A stretch of 64,000 bases of DNA. Origin: Streptomyces sp. SID12488 (lineage in GTDB: Bacteria > Actinomycetota > Actinomycetes > Streptomycetales > Streptomycetaceae). Positions 41,279 through 49,533 of this stretch are shown here, piece after piece (the first letter of the stretch is position 1; every line of letters begins with the position of its first letter). The position numbers and the translations under genes are program-made. The notes beneath the pieces are model-generated. The model searched no databases, was not told the origin of the DNA, and saw only the letters and a list, made by a program, of their open reading frames with translations. Where the stretch lies: contig NZ_JAAGLT010000025.1 of NCBI RefSeq assembly GCF_010548275.1, positions 1 to 64,000 on the forward strand, read 5' to 3'.

Positions 41279-43077
41279 GCCGGGCGCACAAGCAGGCGCG
41301 GAAGAAGAAGGACCTCGCGAAGGAGGCGTACGAGGCCGGGCTGGCCCTCGTGCGCGCCAACCCGGCGCTCGGCTCGGTGGAGTTCGTCACCTGCCGGTAC
41401 GAGAGCTGTGTCCTCTCGCCCGGCGACGGACTGGTGCGCGTCGACTCCGACGGGGTGCTGCACGCCCACCCCACCCGGCGCGCCGAACCGGCCGAGTGGG
41501 CGTGGGCCGTCGCGCACGGCGTCATCCACCTCGGCTTCGGGCACGTGCCCGCGGCGAAGGGCGAGCGCGTCCAGCCCGACCGCTACGACCTCGCCGCCCG
41601 CTGCGTCGTCGTCAACCGCTTCCTGCTCGGCTTCCCGGTCGGCACCGCCCCCGAACTCCTGCCGAGCGCCTACCCCGACGGCGACGAGGAGCAACTCGCC
41701 GCCCGCTGGCGGCGCGCGGGCTCGATCCCGGCCGCGTTCGAGGGCTGCGGTACGGCGGGCGGCGAGCCCGACCAGTGGCTCGAACCGTACGACAAGTGGG
41801 CCCCGTCCGTCCCGGACTGGCAGCTCGCCTTCGCCCACGCCCTGACCCGCACGATGGCGACGGCGATGGACGTGGCCGGCGGCCGACGCGAGTCCATGTC
41901 CGACGAGTCGGCCCGACCGCGGCCCTGGGAGAAGGCGTTGAGCTGGTTCGTCACCTCCTTCCCGCTGCTCGGCGGGATCGCGGCCGGCATCAGGCTCGTC
42001 GCCGACCTCGAACTCGCCCAGGCCCACGGCATCTCCGTCGCCGCCGTGAACGCGGAGGCAGGCGAGATCTACATCAACCCGCTGCGCCAACTGGACGACG
42101 AGGAATGGCGGTTCGTCCTCGCCCACGAGATGCTGCACGCCGCCCTGCGCCACGGCGACCGCTGCGGCACCCGCGACCCGTACCTCTTCAACGTCGCCTG
42201 CGACTACGTCATCAACGGCTGGCTGGCCGAGATGGACGTCGGCACGATGCCCGAAGGGCTGCTGTACGACGCCGAGTTGAAGGACCTCTCGGCGGAGGAG
42301 GTGTACGACCGGATCGCCAAGGACCTGCGCCGGATGCGCCGGTTGTCCACCCTGCGTGGGAAGGGCGCCTGCGATGTCCTGGGCGCTCCGCTGGGCTCAC
42401 CGCGCGACTACGTCGACCTCGACGAGTTCTACCGGCGCGGCCTCGGTCAAGGGCTGAACCTGCACCAACAGCACGAACGCGGCTACCTGCCGGGCGGGTT
42501 GATCGAGGAGATCCGCGCCCTGAACCATCCGCCGCTGCCCTGGGACGCCCAACTCGCCCGCTGGTTCGACGAGTTCGTGCCCCGCCCGGAGCCCGTACGG
42601 TCGTACGCGCGCCCCTCGCGCCGTCAGTCGTCCACCCCCGACATCCCGCGCGCGGGGCGGTACTTCCCGCCCGAGGAGATCGCCCGCTGCACGTTCGGGG
42701 TCGTGCTGGACACCTCCGGGTCGATGGACCGGACGCTGCTCGGGAAGGCGCTGGGCGCGATCGCCTCGTACGCCGGAGCACGGGACGTACCGGCGGCGCG
42801 GGTCGTGTTCTGCGATGCCGCGGCGCACGACGCGGGCTATCTGGCGGTCACCGAGATCGCCGAACGGGTCCGGGTGCACGGGCGCGGCGGGACGGTGCTC
42901 CAGCCGGGCGTCGACCTGCTGCACCGGGCCGACGACTTTCCGCCGGGAGCGCCCGTGCTGGTCATCACGGACGGCTGGTGCGACGTCCTGCGGGTGCGGC
43001 GCGAGCACGCCTATCTGATTCCGCAGGGTGCCCGACTGCCGTTCACCGCACGGGGGCCGGTCTTTCGCGTGCAGTGA
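41275..43077 (+). CDS. VWA-like domain protein with an HEXXH metallopeptidase-like domain (DUF2201 type)
   Basis: A 600-residue protein coupled to the MoxR ATPase. The N-terminal half includes LVADLELAQAHGISVAAVNAEAG and a zinc-peptidase-like helix FVLAHEMLHAALRHGDR with H284-E285-x-x-H288, then RDPYLFNVACDYVINGWL. The C-terminal part is a VWA-like fold whose MIDAS motif is D479 in VVLDTSGSMDRTL (DxSxS), with VLVITDGWCDV further on. MoxR-VWA systems act as metal-inserting or protein-remodelling machines. The HEXXH may be structural or a real protease site. No signal peptide; an N-terminal Lys-rich stretch (KQARKKKDLAKEA) is notable. Confidence 0.87.
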   Translation: MSRAHKQARKKKDLAKEAYEAGLALVRANPALGSVEFVTCRYESCVLSPGDGLVRVDSDGVLHAHPTRRAEPAEWAWAVAHGVIHLGFGHVPAAKGERVQPDRYDLAARCVVVNRFLLGFPVGTAPELLPSAYPDGDEEQLAARWRRAGSIPAAFEGCGTAGGEPDQWLEPYDKWAPSVPDWQLAFAHALTRTMATAMDVAGGRRESMSDESARPRPWEKALSWFVTSFPLLGGIAAGIRLVADLELAQAHGISVAAVNAEAGEIYINPLRQLDDEEWRFVLAHEMLHAALRHGDRCGTRDPYLFNVACDYVINGWLAEMDVGTMPEGLLYDAELKDLSAEEVYDRIAKDLRRMRRLSTLRGKGACDVLGAPLGSPRDYVDLDEFYRRGLGQGLNLHQQHERGYLPGGLIEEIRALNHPPLPWDAQLARWFDEFVPRPEPVRSYARPSRRQSSTPDIPRAGRYFPPEEIARCTFGVVLDTSGSMDRTLLGKALGAIASYAGARDVPAARVVFCDAAAHDAGYLAVTEIAERVRVHGRGGTVLQPGVDLLHRADDFPPGAPVLVITDGWCDVLRVRREHAYLIPQGARLPFTARGPVFRVQ

Positions 43078-43155
43078 GCCGGAAGTGAGCCCAAGTGTGA
43101 TCGGATGGGGGATACGGAACCCCGGCTTCGGGACCCACACGCGAAAGGAAGAACC

Positions 43156-43584
43156 GTGGCTACCACGCGCTCTGCACACACCGTCTGGGAAGGCAACCTG
43201 CTGGAGGGCAACGGCGTTGTCACCTTCGACTCCTCCGGTGCCATCGCCGAGCAGCCCGTGACGTGGGCCTCGCGCGCCCAGGACGCGAACGGCAAGACCA
43301 GCCCCGAGGAGCTGATCGCCGCCGCCCACTCCAGCTGCTTCTCCATGGCGTTCTCGCACGCCCTGGCCGGCGCCGGAACCCCGGCGACCAAGCTCCTGAC
43401 CTCGGCCGACGTCGTCTTCCAGCCGGGTGAGGGCATCACCGGCATCCACCTCACCGTGGAGGGCACCGTGGAGGGCATCGACGAGGACGCCTTCGTCGCC
43501 GCCGCCGAGAGCGCCAAGGAGAACTGCCCGGTCAGCAAGGCCCTGACCGGTACGACGATCACGCTGTCGGCGAAGCTCGCCTGA
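43156..43584 (+). CDS. OsmC/Ohr-family peroxiredoxin
   Basis: A 142-residue protein from GTG 43156 (AAAGGAAGAACC upstream). The two reactive cysteines are at C61 (AAAHSSCFSMAF) and C124 (KENCPVSKAL), the standard OsmC arrangement. The arginine region at TWASRAQDANGKTSPEELIAAA completes the active site. OsmC proteins reduce organic hydroperoxides using dihydrolipoyl proteins. The gene is monocistronic and ends at a hairpin; no OhrR-type regulator adjoins. Confidence 0.9.
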   Translation: MATTRSAHTVWEGNLLEGNGVVTFDSSGAIAEQPVTWASRAQDANGKTSPEELIAAAHSSCFSMAFSHALAGAGTPATKLLTSADVVFQPGEGITGIHLTVEGTVEGIDEDAFVAAAESAKENCPVSKALTGTTITLSAKLA

Positions 43585-43602
43585 CGTTCGCTCACGCACC
43601 CT

Positions 43603-43633
43603 GCCGCGCCCCTCGATGTCCGAGGTGCGCGGC
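43603..43633 (+). terminator. hairpin terminator after osmC-like gene
   Basis: GCCGCGCCCCTCG (43603-43615) pairs with CGAGGTGCGCGGC (43621-43633) around ATGTC; one mismatch. It begins 19 bases past the stop and precedes the dnaK-like gene. Confidence 0.75.
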
Positions 43634-43743
43634 ATCGTCGTTTTCGGGGTACTTCAAAGAGGGAGCCCGGAGGAAGGACTGACGAGCAGGCACTCAGGTT
43701 CGGTGGTGGAGGGCGGGAAGCGTCCTGGCGGAAGGGGACAGCT

Positions 43744-45621
43744 GTGGCACGTGCGGTCGGGATCGATCTCGGGACCACGAACTCGGTGGTGGCAGTGTTG
43801 GAGGGCGGTGAGCCCACCGTCGTCGCGAACGCCGAGGGAGCGAGGACCACACCGTCCGTCGTGGCCTTCGCGAAGAACGGGGAGGTGCTCGTCGGCGAGG
43901 TCGCCAAGCGGCAGGCCGTGACGAATGTGGAGCGCACCGCCCGCTCCGTCAAACGTCATATGGGAGACGGTCATTGGCGGTTCCCTGAGCAGGGTTCCAT
44001 GGACGGCACCCACTACCGCGCCCAGGAACTCTCCGCGCGCGTGCTGCAGAAGCTGAAGAGGGACGCGGAGGCGTATCTCGGCGAGGACGTCTCGGACGCG
44101 GTGATCACCGTGCCGGCGCACTTCGACGACTCCCAGCGGCAGGCCACCAAGGAGGCCGGGGAGATCGCCGGCCTCAAGGTGCTGCGGATCATCAACGAAC
44201 CGACCGCCGCCGCCCTCGCGTACGGCCTCGACCGGGGCGAGGAACAGACCGTGCTCGTCTTCGACCTGGGCGGCGGCACCTTCGACGTGTCGCTCCTGGA
44301 GATCGGCGACGGTGTCATCGAGGTGAAGGCGACCAACGGCGACACCCAACTCGGCGGCGACGACTGGGACCAGCGGATCGTCGACCACCTCGTCACACGC
44401 TTCAAGGGCCAGCAGGGCATCGATCTCGGCGGCGACAAGATGGCGCTGCAACGGCTGCGCGAGGGCGCCGAGAAGGCGAAGATCGAACTGTCGAGTTCCT
44501 CCGAGACGACGATCAACCTGCCCTACATCACGGCCTCCGCCGACGGACCGCTGCACCTCGAGGAGAAGCTGACGCGCGCCCGGTTCCAGGAGCTCACCGC
44601 CGACCTGCTCGACCGCTGCGAGAAGCCCTTCAGCCAGGCGATCAAGGACGCGGGAGTGCAGCTCGCCGCGATCGACCACGTGATCCTCGTCGGTGGCTCG
44701 ACCCGGATGCCCGCCGTCACCGAACTGGTCAAGGAGCTCACCGGCAAGGAGCCGAACAAGGGCGTCAACCCGGACGAGGTGGTCGCCCTGGGAGCCGCAC
44801 TCCAGGCCGGTGTCATCCGCGGTGACGTGAAGGACGTCCTGCTGCTCGACGTCACCCCGCTGTCCGTCGGCATCGAGACCAAGGGCGGCATCATGACCAA
44901 GCTCATCGAGCGCAACACCACGATCCCGACCCGGCGCTCGGAGATCTTCACGACGGCCGCCGACAACCAGCCCTCGGTGGGCATCCAGGTCTACCAGGGC
45001 GAACGTGAAATCGCCGCGTACAACAAGAAGCTGGGCGTCTTCGACCTCACCGGGCTGCCGCCGGCCCCGCGCGGCGTGCCGCAGATCGAGGTCGCCTTCG
45101 ACATCGACGCCAACGGGATCATGCACGTCTCGGCGAAGGACCTGGCCACCGGCCGGGAACAGAAGATGACCGTCACGGGCGGGTCGGCGCTCCACAAGGA
45201 CGACATCGACCGGTTGATGCGTGAGGCCGAGCAGTACGCCGACGAGGACCGCAGGCGCCGGGAGGCGGCCGAGACGCGCAACCAGGCCGAGCAACTCGTC
45301 TACCAGACCGAGAAGTTCGTACGGGACAACGAGGAACGGGTGCCGGCGGAGGCGAAGTCCGAGGTCGCGGAGGCCGTCGCGGAGGTGAAGGGATTCCTCT
45401 CCGAGGAGACCGACATCAGTGTGCTGCGCGCCGGTGTCGAGAAGCTCGCCACCGTCAGTCAGCGGATGGGGGCGGCGATGTATTCGCAGGCCCAGCAACA
45501 GTCTCCGACGGAGGGACGGGACACCGGTGAGTCCGCCTCGGCGGGGGAGGACGAAGGTGTTGTGGAGGCGGAGATCGTGGATGACGAGCGGGAAGACGGT
45601 GGTGGTGGCGGGAAGGGGTAA
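43744..45621 (+). CDS. Hsp70 chaperone DnaK, second copy
   Basis: A 625-residue DnaK from GTG 43744 (GGAAGGGGACAGCT upstream). ATPase motifs: GIDLGTTNSVVAVLEG, IINEPTAAALAYGLD, VFDLGGGTFDVSLLEI and ILVGGSTRMPAV. The substrate domain starts at LLLDVTPLSVGIETKGG, with EVAFDIDANGIMHVSAKDLATG and the helical lid. The tail is acidic (VVEAEIVDDERED). No grpE, dnaJ or hspR follows, and I see no HAIR operator (CTTGAGT-N7-ACTCAAG) upstream, so this is not the main heat-shock operon. It is probably a paralog with a specialised or differently regulated role. Confidence 0.92.
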   Translation: MARAVGIDLGTTNSVVAVLEGGEPTVVANAEGARTTPSVVAFAKNGEVLVGEVAKRQAVTNVERTARSVKRHMGDGHWRFPEQGSMDGTHYRAQELSARVLQKLKRDAEAYLGEDVSDAVITVPAHFDDSQRQATKEAGEIAGLKVLRIINEPTAAALAYGLDRGEEQTVLVFDLGGGTFDVSLLEIGDGVIEVKATNGDTQLGGDDWDQRIVDHLVTRFKGQQGIDLGGDKMALQRLREGAEKAKIELSSSSETTINLPYITASADGPLHLEEKLTRARFQELTADLLDRCEKPFSQAIKDAGVQLAAIDHVILVGGSTRMPAVTELVKELTGKEPNKGVNPDEVVALGAALQAGVIRGDVKDVLLLDVTPLSVGIETKGGIMTKLIERNTTIPTRRSEIFTTAADNQPSVGIQVYQGEREIAAYNKKLGVFDLTGLPPAPRGVPQIEVAFDIDANGIMHVSAKDLATGREQKMTVTGGSALHKDDIDRLMREAEQYADEDRRRREAAETRNQAEQLVYQTEKFVRDNEERVPAEAKSEVAEAVAEVKGFLSEETDISVLRAGVEKLATVSQRMGAAMYSQAQQQSPTEGRDTGESASAGEDEGVVEAEIVDDEREDGGGGGKG

Positions 45622-45660
45622 GGGGTGGGGTGGTTCGCGGGGCGTGGGTCTGCTGTGGCT

Positions 45661-45700
45661 GGTCGCGCAGTTCCCCGCGCCCCTGGAAAGGGGCGCGGGG
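45661..45700. terminator. terminator within a recurrent Streptomyces repeat (copy 1)
   Basis: CCCCGCGCCCCT (45673-45684), loop GGAA, AGGGGCGCGGGG (45689-45700): a perfect 12-bp stem between the convergent dnaK-like and methyltransferase genes. The leading GGTCGCGCAGTTCCCCGCG (45661-45679) is repeated identically at 63393-63411. Confidence 0.85.
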
Positions 45701-45709
45701 GTGCCACCT

Positions 45710-46525
45710 TCAGGGCTTGCGGGCTACGCCCGCGTACACCGGGACGATTCCCTCCGCCTGGGCTGCCACGTCCTCCGGGTCCGGGCGCCAGCCGTAGACG
45801 GGGATCACACCGGGGCCCAGTAGTTCCAGGCCGTCGAAGAAGCGGTGGAACTCGGCGAGGGGGCGGGGGAAGAAGGGGGTGCCGCTGCGCCGGAAGTGTT
45901 CGGCCGCCTTCGCGATGGCCTCGGGGCTGAGGTCCGGGGTGACCTGGGAGAGGATCAGATAGCTGCCTGGGGCGAGCGCGTCGACGTACTTCTTCAGCAG
46001 GCCGTGCACGTCGTCGCCCTCGGGATCGTCACCGAGGTAGTGGGTCAGAGCGACCAGTGACAGCGCGACGGGCCGGCTGAAGTCCAGGGACTCCCCGGCC
46101 AGGCGCAGGATCGTCTCGGGGTCGCGGGCGTCGGCGTGCACGTACTCGGTGGTGCCCTCGGCCGTACCGTGCAGCAGGGCCTGTGCGTGCCGCAGCACGA
46201 TCGGGTCGTTGTCCGCGTACACCACCTTGGCCTCGGGGGCGACGCCCTGGGCGACCTGGTGCAGGTTCGGCTCGGTGGGGATGCCCGTACCGATGTCCAG
46301 GAACTGGCGGATCCCGGCCTCGGCGGCGGTCCGCGTCGCACGTTGCATGAACCGGCGGTTGGCGCGTGCGCCGCGAAGCACCGTGCCGTCGACGGCGAGG
46401 ATCTTGCGGGCCAGCTCCTCGTCCACCGGATAGTTGTCCTTGCCGCCGAGCCACCAGTCGTAGACCCGGGCGGGGTGGGGTCTGCTGGTGTCTATGCGGG
46501 TGGGCGCGCCCTCGGGTGCGGTCAT
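45710..46525 (-). CDS. SAM-dependent methyltransferase of the DUF574 family
   Basis: A 271-residue protein from ATG 46525. The family signature is in the N-terminus: RIDTSRPHPARVYDWWLGGKDNYPVDEELARKIL, then NRRFMQRATR, FLDIGTGIPTEPNLHQVAQ (motif I), VVYADNDPIVLRHAQALL (motif II), LSLVALTHYL and SYLILSQVTPD. DUF574 methyltransferases are widely expanded in Streptomyces and often accompany HTH/DUF397 genes; the substrate is unknown. It is followed upstream on the same strand by an XRE/DUF5753 regulator gene, 76 bases away. Confidence 0.9.
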   Translation of the reverse strand: MTAPEGAPTRIDTSRPHPARVYDWWLGGKDNYPVDEELARKILAVDGTVLRGARANRRFMQRATRTAAEAGIRQFLDIGTGIPTEPNLHQVAQGVAPEAKVVYADNDPIVLRHAQALLHGTAEGTTEYVHADARDPETILRLAGESLDFSRPVALSLVALTHYLGDDPEGDDVHGLLKKYVDALAPGSYLILSQVTPDLSPEAIAKAAEHFRRSGTPFFPRPLAEFHRFFDGLELLGPGVIPVYGWRPDPEDVAAQAEGIVPVYAGVARKP

Positions 46526-46601
46526 GCGGTGTGTGCTCCTCAAGTGCCGTGAGTCGTCCGGAGAGTGCTGCGGGCGGTTGTGCGGATCGGCGGCTCGGGG
46601 A

Positions 46602-47465
46602 TCAGTAGCCGTCGCGGTACTCGGCGATGATCTCCTTGGTGCGCTGGGCCGAAGCGGCACCCGCAGTCATGTGGTCCAGGACCTCCAGGTGCGAGGCGAC
46701 CTCTCGGCGGGAGTCCAGATAGAGCGCACCGGTCAGGTACTCGGTGTAGACCATGTCGGGCAGTTCCGGCTCGGCGAAGCGGAACAGTTCGAAGGGCGCC
46801 GACGTACCTGGATGCGGGCCGTCCCGGAACTCGGCGACCTGGATGGTGACATGGCCGCTCTCCGACGCTTCGAGGAGACTGTCCAACTGGTCCCGCATGA
46901 CCTGGCCATCGATGCTCACGGGCCTTCGCAGCACGGTCTCGTCGATGATCACCCAGAGGTGGGGCGGGTGTTCGCGGGTCAGCAGCTTCTGCCTGGCCAT
47001 GCGCAGCGACACATGCCGCTCGACCGCCTCGGGGCCCGTGTGCCCGATCGTCCCGGCCTCCATGACGGCACGCGCGTACTCCTGTGTCTGCAACAGGCCG
47101 GGCACGAAGTGCGGTTCGTAGGAGCGGATCAGCCGCGCGGAGCCCTCCAGGCTCACATGCATGCTGAACCAGTCCGGCAGGACATCGGAGAACCGCTGCC
47201 ACCAGCCGGGCTCGTTCGCCTCTTCGGCCAGGTCCACGAACACGGCCAGTTCGTCCTCGGGTACGCCGTACGCCGTCAACAGCACATGTACGTAAGGGAT
47301 TTTGAGGGAGACCTCGGCCATTTCCATCCGCCGTACGGTCGCCGCAGCCACCCGCAGCACTCGCGCGGCCTCTTCCCGTTTCAGCCCGGCGGCCTCGCGC
47401 AGCTCCTGGAGCCGTCTCCCGAGCACCACTTGGCCCACGGTGGGCGCAGCCCGCCGCTCACTCAC
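46602..47465 (-). CDS. XRE-type regulator with DUF5753 domain
   Basis: A 287-residue protein from GTG 47465. The HTH covers about residues 15-70 (GRRLQELREAAGLKREEAARVLRVAAATVRRMEMAEVSLKIPYVHVLLTAYGV). The DUF5753 ligand domain has IRSYEPHFVPGLLQTQEYARAVM, RHVSLRMARQKLLTREHPPHLWVIIDETVLRRPV, GHVTIQVAEFRDGPHPGTSAPFELFRF and VYTEYLTGALYLDS. WhiJ-like proteins of this type regulate development or antibiotic production and usually pair with a small DUF397 protein. None is seen here; instead a DUF574 methyltransferase follows. Confidence 0.9.
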   Translation of the reverse strand: MSERRAAPTVGQVVLGRRLQELREAAGLKREEAARVLRVAAATVRRMEMAEVSLKIPYVHVLLTAYGVPEDELAVFVDLAEEANEPGWWQRFSDVLPDWFSMHVSLEGSARLIRSYEPHFVPGLLQTQEYARAVMEAGTIGHTGPEAVERHVSLRMARQKLLTREHPPHLWVIIDETVLRRPVSIDGQVMRDQLDSLLEASESGHVTIQVAEFRDGPHPGTSAPFELFRFAEPELPDMVYTEYLTGALYLDSRREVASHLEVLDHMTAGAASAQRTKEIIAEYRDGY

Positions 47466-47545
47466 GCCACGCCTCCCCTACGCGCCGAAGTAACGCGCAC
47501 AGTGTGTCACGTTCCGCTCTCGGCCCGACAGGTTCGAAGCCCGGA

Positions 47546-47564
47546 GATTACCCCGGAGGTAATC
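47546..47564. promoter_or_regulatory. operator-like inverted repeat GATTACC-N5-GGTAATC
   Basis: GATTACCCCGGAGGTAATC is a perfect 7+7 inverted repeat with a 5-base centre. It lies 81 bases upstream of the DUF5753 regulator start and 147 bases upstream of the divergent small membrane protein, a normal position for a repressor site. Confidence 0.5.
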
Positions 47565-47625
47565 GACCCCGGTGAGCATGCGCGGAACAGTGGTGACAAC
47601 GGGTTCCGGGGCGGCGCACTCCGGT

Positions 47626-47643
47626 CCGGAACCCGGGTTCCGG
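47626..47643. promoter_or_regulatory. 18-bp perfect palindrome upstream of a small membrane protein gene
   Basis: CCGGAACCCGGGTTCCGG is fully self-complementary over 18 bases. It is 68 bases before the ATG at 47711 and 61 bases after the GATTACC operator-like site. Confidence 0.45.
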
Positions 47644-47710
47644 TTCTACATCGACTTCTGCCCCGATTCTGCTTCCACTTCTGTCTCGACCTCGATGGAG
47701 GGGATCCGCC

Positions 47711-48127
47711 ATGTCCGCAACCCAGTTCGCCACGCTCGCCGCCCGGTCCGCCGAACCGCCCGTGATGCTGCGCCGCTTCCTGGCGCTGGACGCGCTGGTG
47801 ACCGGAGCGAACGCGATCGCCTACCTGGTGGCGGCCGGCCCGCTCGCCCGTCTCCTCGGCGTCGGCTCGGAGCTTCTGCTCGAACTCGGCCTGATCCTGG
47901 CCCTGTACGCCGGGGCCGTCGGATGGCTGGCCTCCCGCAGGCACCCGGCCGTGCTGCCGGTGCGGGCGGTGATAGAGGTCAACCTCGCCTGGGCGGTGCT
48001 CAGTTGCGTAGCGCTTGCTCTGTGGCTCACCCCCAGCACGGCCGGGGCGGTCTGGGCGGTGTTGCAGGCGGCCGTCGTGGCGGGGTTCGCCGCGCTGCAG
48101 TACGTATCGCTGCGGGCGAATCGCTGA
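47711..48127 (+). CDS. four-helix membrane protein of unknown function
   Basis: A 138-residue protein from ATG 47711 (GATGGAGGGGATCCGCC upstream, a strong ribosome-binding site). Four hydrophobic helices are apparent: FLALDALVTGANAIAYLVA, LLLELGLILALYAGAVGWLA, VIEVNLAWAVLSCVALALWL and AVWAVLQAAVVAGFAALQYVSL. I do not recognise a named family; short proteins of this pattern are common in actinobacteria. Its promoter region carries two palindromes. Confidence 0.75.
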   Translation: MSATQFATLAARSAEPPVMLRRFLALDALVTGANAIAYLVAAGPLARLLGVGSELLLELGLILALYAGAVGWLASRRHPAVLPVRAVIEVNLAWAVLSCVALALWLTPSTAGAVWAVLQAAVVAGFAALQYVSLRANR

Positions 48128-48141
48128 GGATCATCAACGCA

Positions 48142-49047
48142 TCAACGCATCATCGAGTGAAGGTACTTGACCGTCGCCGGGTCGGCCGGGAGGAGCGTCT
48201 CGATGGCCAGCTCGGCGACGGTGATGTCCATCGGGGTGTTGAAGGTGGAGATCGACGAGACGAAGGAGAGTACTCGGCCCTCGTGCTCGATCCGCATCGG
48301 CAGGGCGAACGCGAACGCGGATTCCGGTGCGGATGTGGATGCGGACACGGACACGGACGCCGAGTTGGCCGTACGGTCTGCCGGGCCCTCCCGTTTCTCC
48401 CGTCCCTCCGGTACCGGGTACGCGGCGACCTCCTCGTACAGCGCGCGCAGTGGGTCCGAGCGGTGCAGGGCTATCTGGCGTTCCATCTGGCCGAGCAGGT
48501 GCCCGCGCCACTCGGGAAGGTTGAGGATGCGCGGGGCCAGGCCGTCCGGGTGCAGGGTCAGGCGCATCGCGTTCAGCGGCGGCGCCAGCACGGACTCGGG
48601 GAGACCTTCGAGGAGCATCAGGATGCCCCGGTTGGCGGCCAGGACGTCGTACGTGGCGTCGACCACGAACGCCGGGTAGGGCTCGTAGCCCTGGATCAGC
48701 CGCTCGATACCCTCGCGCAGGGACTCCAGCGCCGGGTCGTCGAGCGGGGTCTCGCGGTAGCGCGGGGCGTAACCGGCCGCCAGCAGAAGGGCGTTGCGGT
48801 CCCTGACCGGGACGTCCAGGTGTTCCGCGAGCCGAAGCAGCAGTTCCTCGCTCGGGCGGGAACGGCCGGTCTCGACGAAGCTGATGTGGCGGGCGGACGA
48901 GTCGGCCCGCAGCGCCAGTTCGAGCTGGCTGACGCGCCGCCGCGCCCGCCAGACCCGCAGCAGCGGGCCGGCTCCCGTGTGCGTGTTGTGCGCCTTGCCC
49001 GTGGGGGCGATGAGGCGGGCCGCGCTGTTGGTCGGGACCGTGGTCAT
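48142..49047 (-). CDS. XRE-family regulator with MmyB-like C-terminal domain
   Basis: A 301-residue protein from ATG 49047. The HTH is at about 24-85 (RVWRARRRVSQLELALRADSSARHISFVETGRSRPSEELLLRLAEHLDVPVRDRNALLLAAGYAPRY). The C-terminal ligand-binding part begins ESLREGIERLIQGYEPYPAFVVDATYDVLAANRGILMLLEG. It has PLNAMRLTLHPDGLAPRILNLPEWRGHLL and ends VLSFVSSISTFNTPMDITVAELAIETLLPAD, as in MmyB-type regulators. An insert of low complexity (SASVSVSASTSAPESAFAFA), encoded by a GGATGC/GGACAC-type repeat, interrupts the C-terminal domain. Confidence 0.88.
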   Translation of the reverse strand: MTTVPTNSAARLIAPTGKAHNTHTGAGPLLRVWRARRRVSQLELALRADSSARHISFVETGRSRPSEELLLRLAEHLDVPVRDRNALLLAAGYAPRYRETPLDDPALESLREGIERLIQGYEPYPAFVVDATYDVLAANRGILMLLEGLPESVLAPPLNAMRLTLHPDGLAPRILNLPEWRGHLLGQMERQIALHRSDPLRALYEEVAAYPVPEGREKREGPADRTANSASVSVSASTSAPESAFAFALPMRIEHEGRVLSFVSSISTFNTPMDITVAELAIETLLPADPATVKYLHSMMR

Positions 49048-49206
49048 ACGACGACCGTAGCCGAGGCGCGGCAGAGAGGGGGCGAGCGAACGAGCGGCCG
49101 GTCCCCGACGTACGAAACGGCCGTCGGACACCCTCCTGACCTGGGCCGGAACGCCCGGCCTGTGGCACGCTGGGAGAGCACCCCACATCAGGGAAGGAGC
49201 GTGGCC

Positions 49207-49512
49207 ATGCCCGTCGAACCGCTGTCACAGAAGGAGATCGAGGATCGGCTGGCGGAACTGCCGGGCTGGTCGCTCGACGGGGACCGCATCGCCCGTTCCT
49301 ACCGCCTCGGCTCGCACTTCGCCGCGACGGCGCTGGTCATCCACATCGCCCAGGTCCAGGAGGAACTGGGCCACCATTCCGACCTCACCCTCGGCTACGA
49401 CACGGTGTCGCTCACCGTGAACACCCACAGTGCGGGCGGCGCTGTCACGGACCTCGACTTCCAGCTCGCCCGCAGAGTCGAGGCCCTTGCACCGGGCCAC
49501 GGGGCGAGCTGA
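49207..49512 (+). CDS. phhB: 4a-hydroxytetrahydrobiopterin dehydratase
   Basis: A 101-residue protein from ATG 49207 (AAGGAG seven bases upstream; GTG 49201 is too close to it). The family core is present: LPGWSLDGDRIARSYRLGSHFAATALVIHIAQVQEELGHHSDLTLGYDTVSLTVNTHSAGGAVTDLDFQLARRVE. It includes the two histidines of ELGHHSDL and the HSAGG of the active site. It dehydrates the carbinolamine formed from tetrahydrobiopterin by aromatic amino-acid hydroxylases. No such hydroxylase adjoins. The methyltransferase follows after 21 bases. Confidence 0.9.
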   Translation: MPVEPLSQKEIEDRLAELPGWSLDGDRIARSYRLGSHFAATALVIHIAQVQEELGHHSDLTLGYDTVSLTVNTHSAGGAVTDLDFQLARRVEALAPGHGAS

Positions 49513-49533
49513 CCGGGCCGAGGGAACGCGATC

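Noticed and set aside
43634..43743. HspR operator (HAIR) upstream of the DnaK gene
   Set aside because: Only an isolated ACTCAGG half is seen; the CTTGAGT partner at seven bases is absent.
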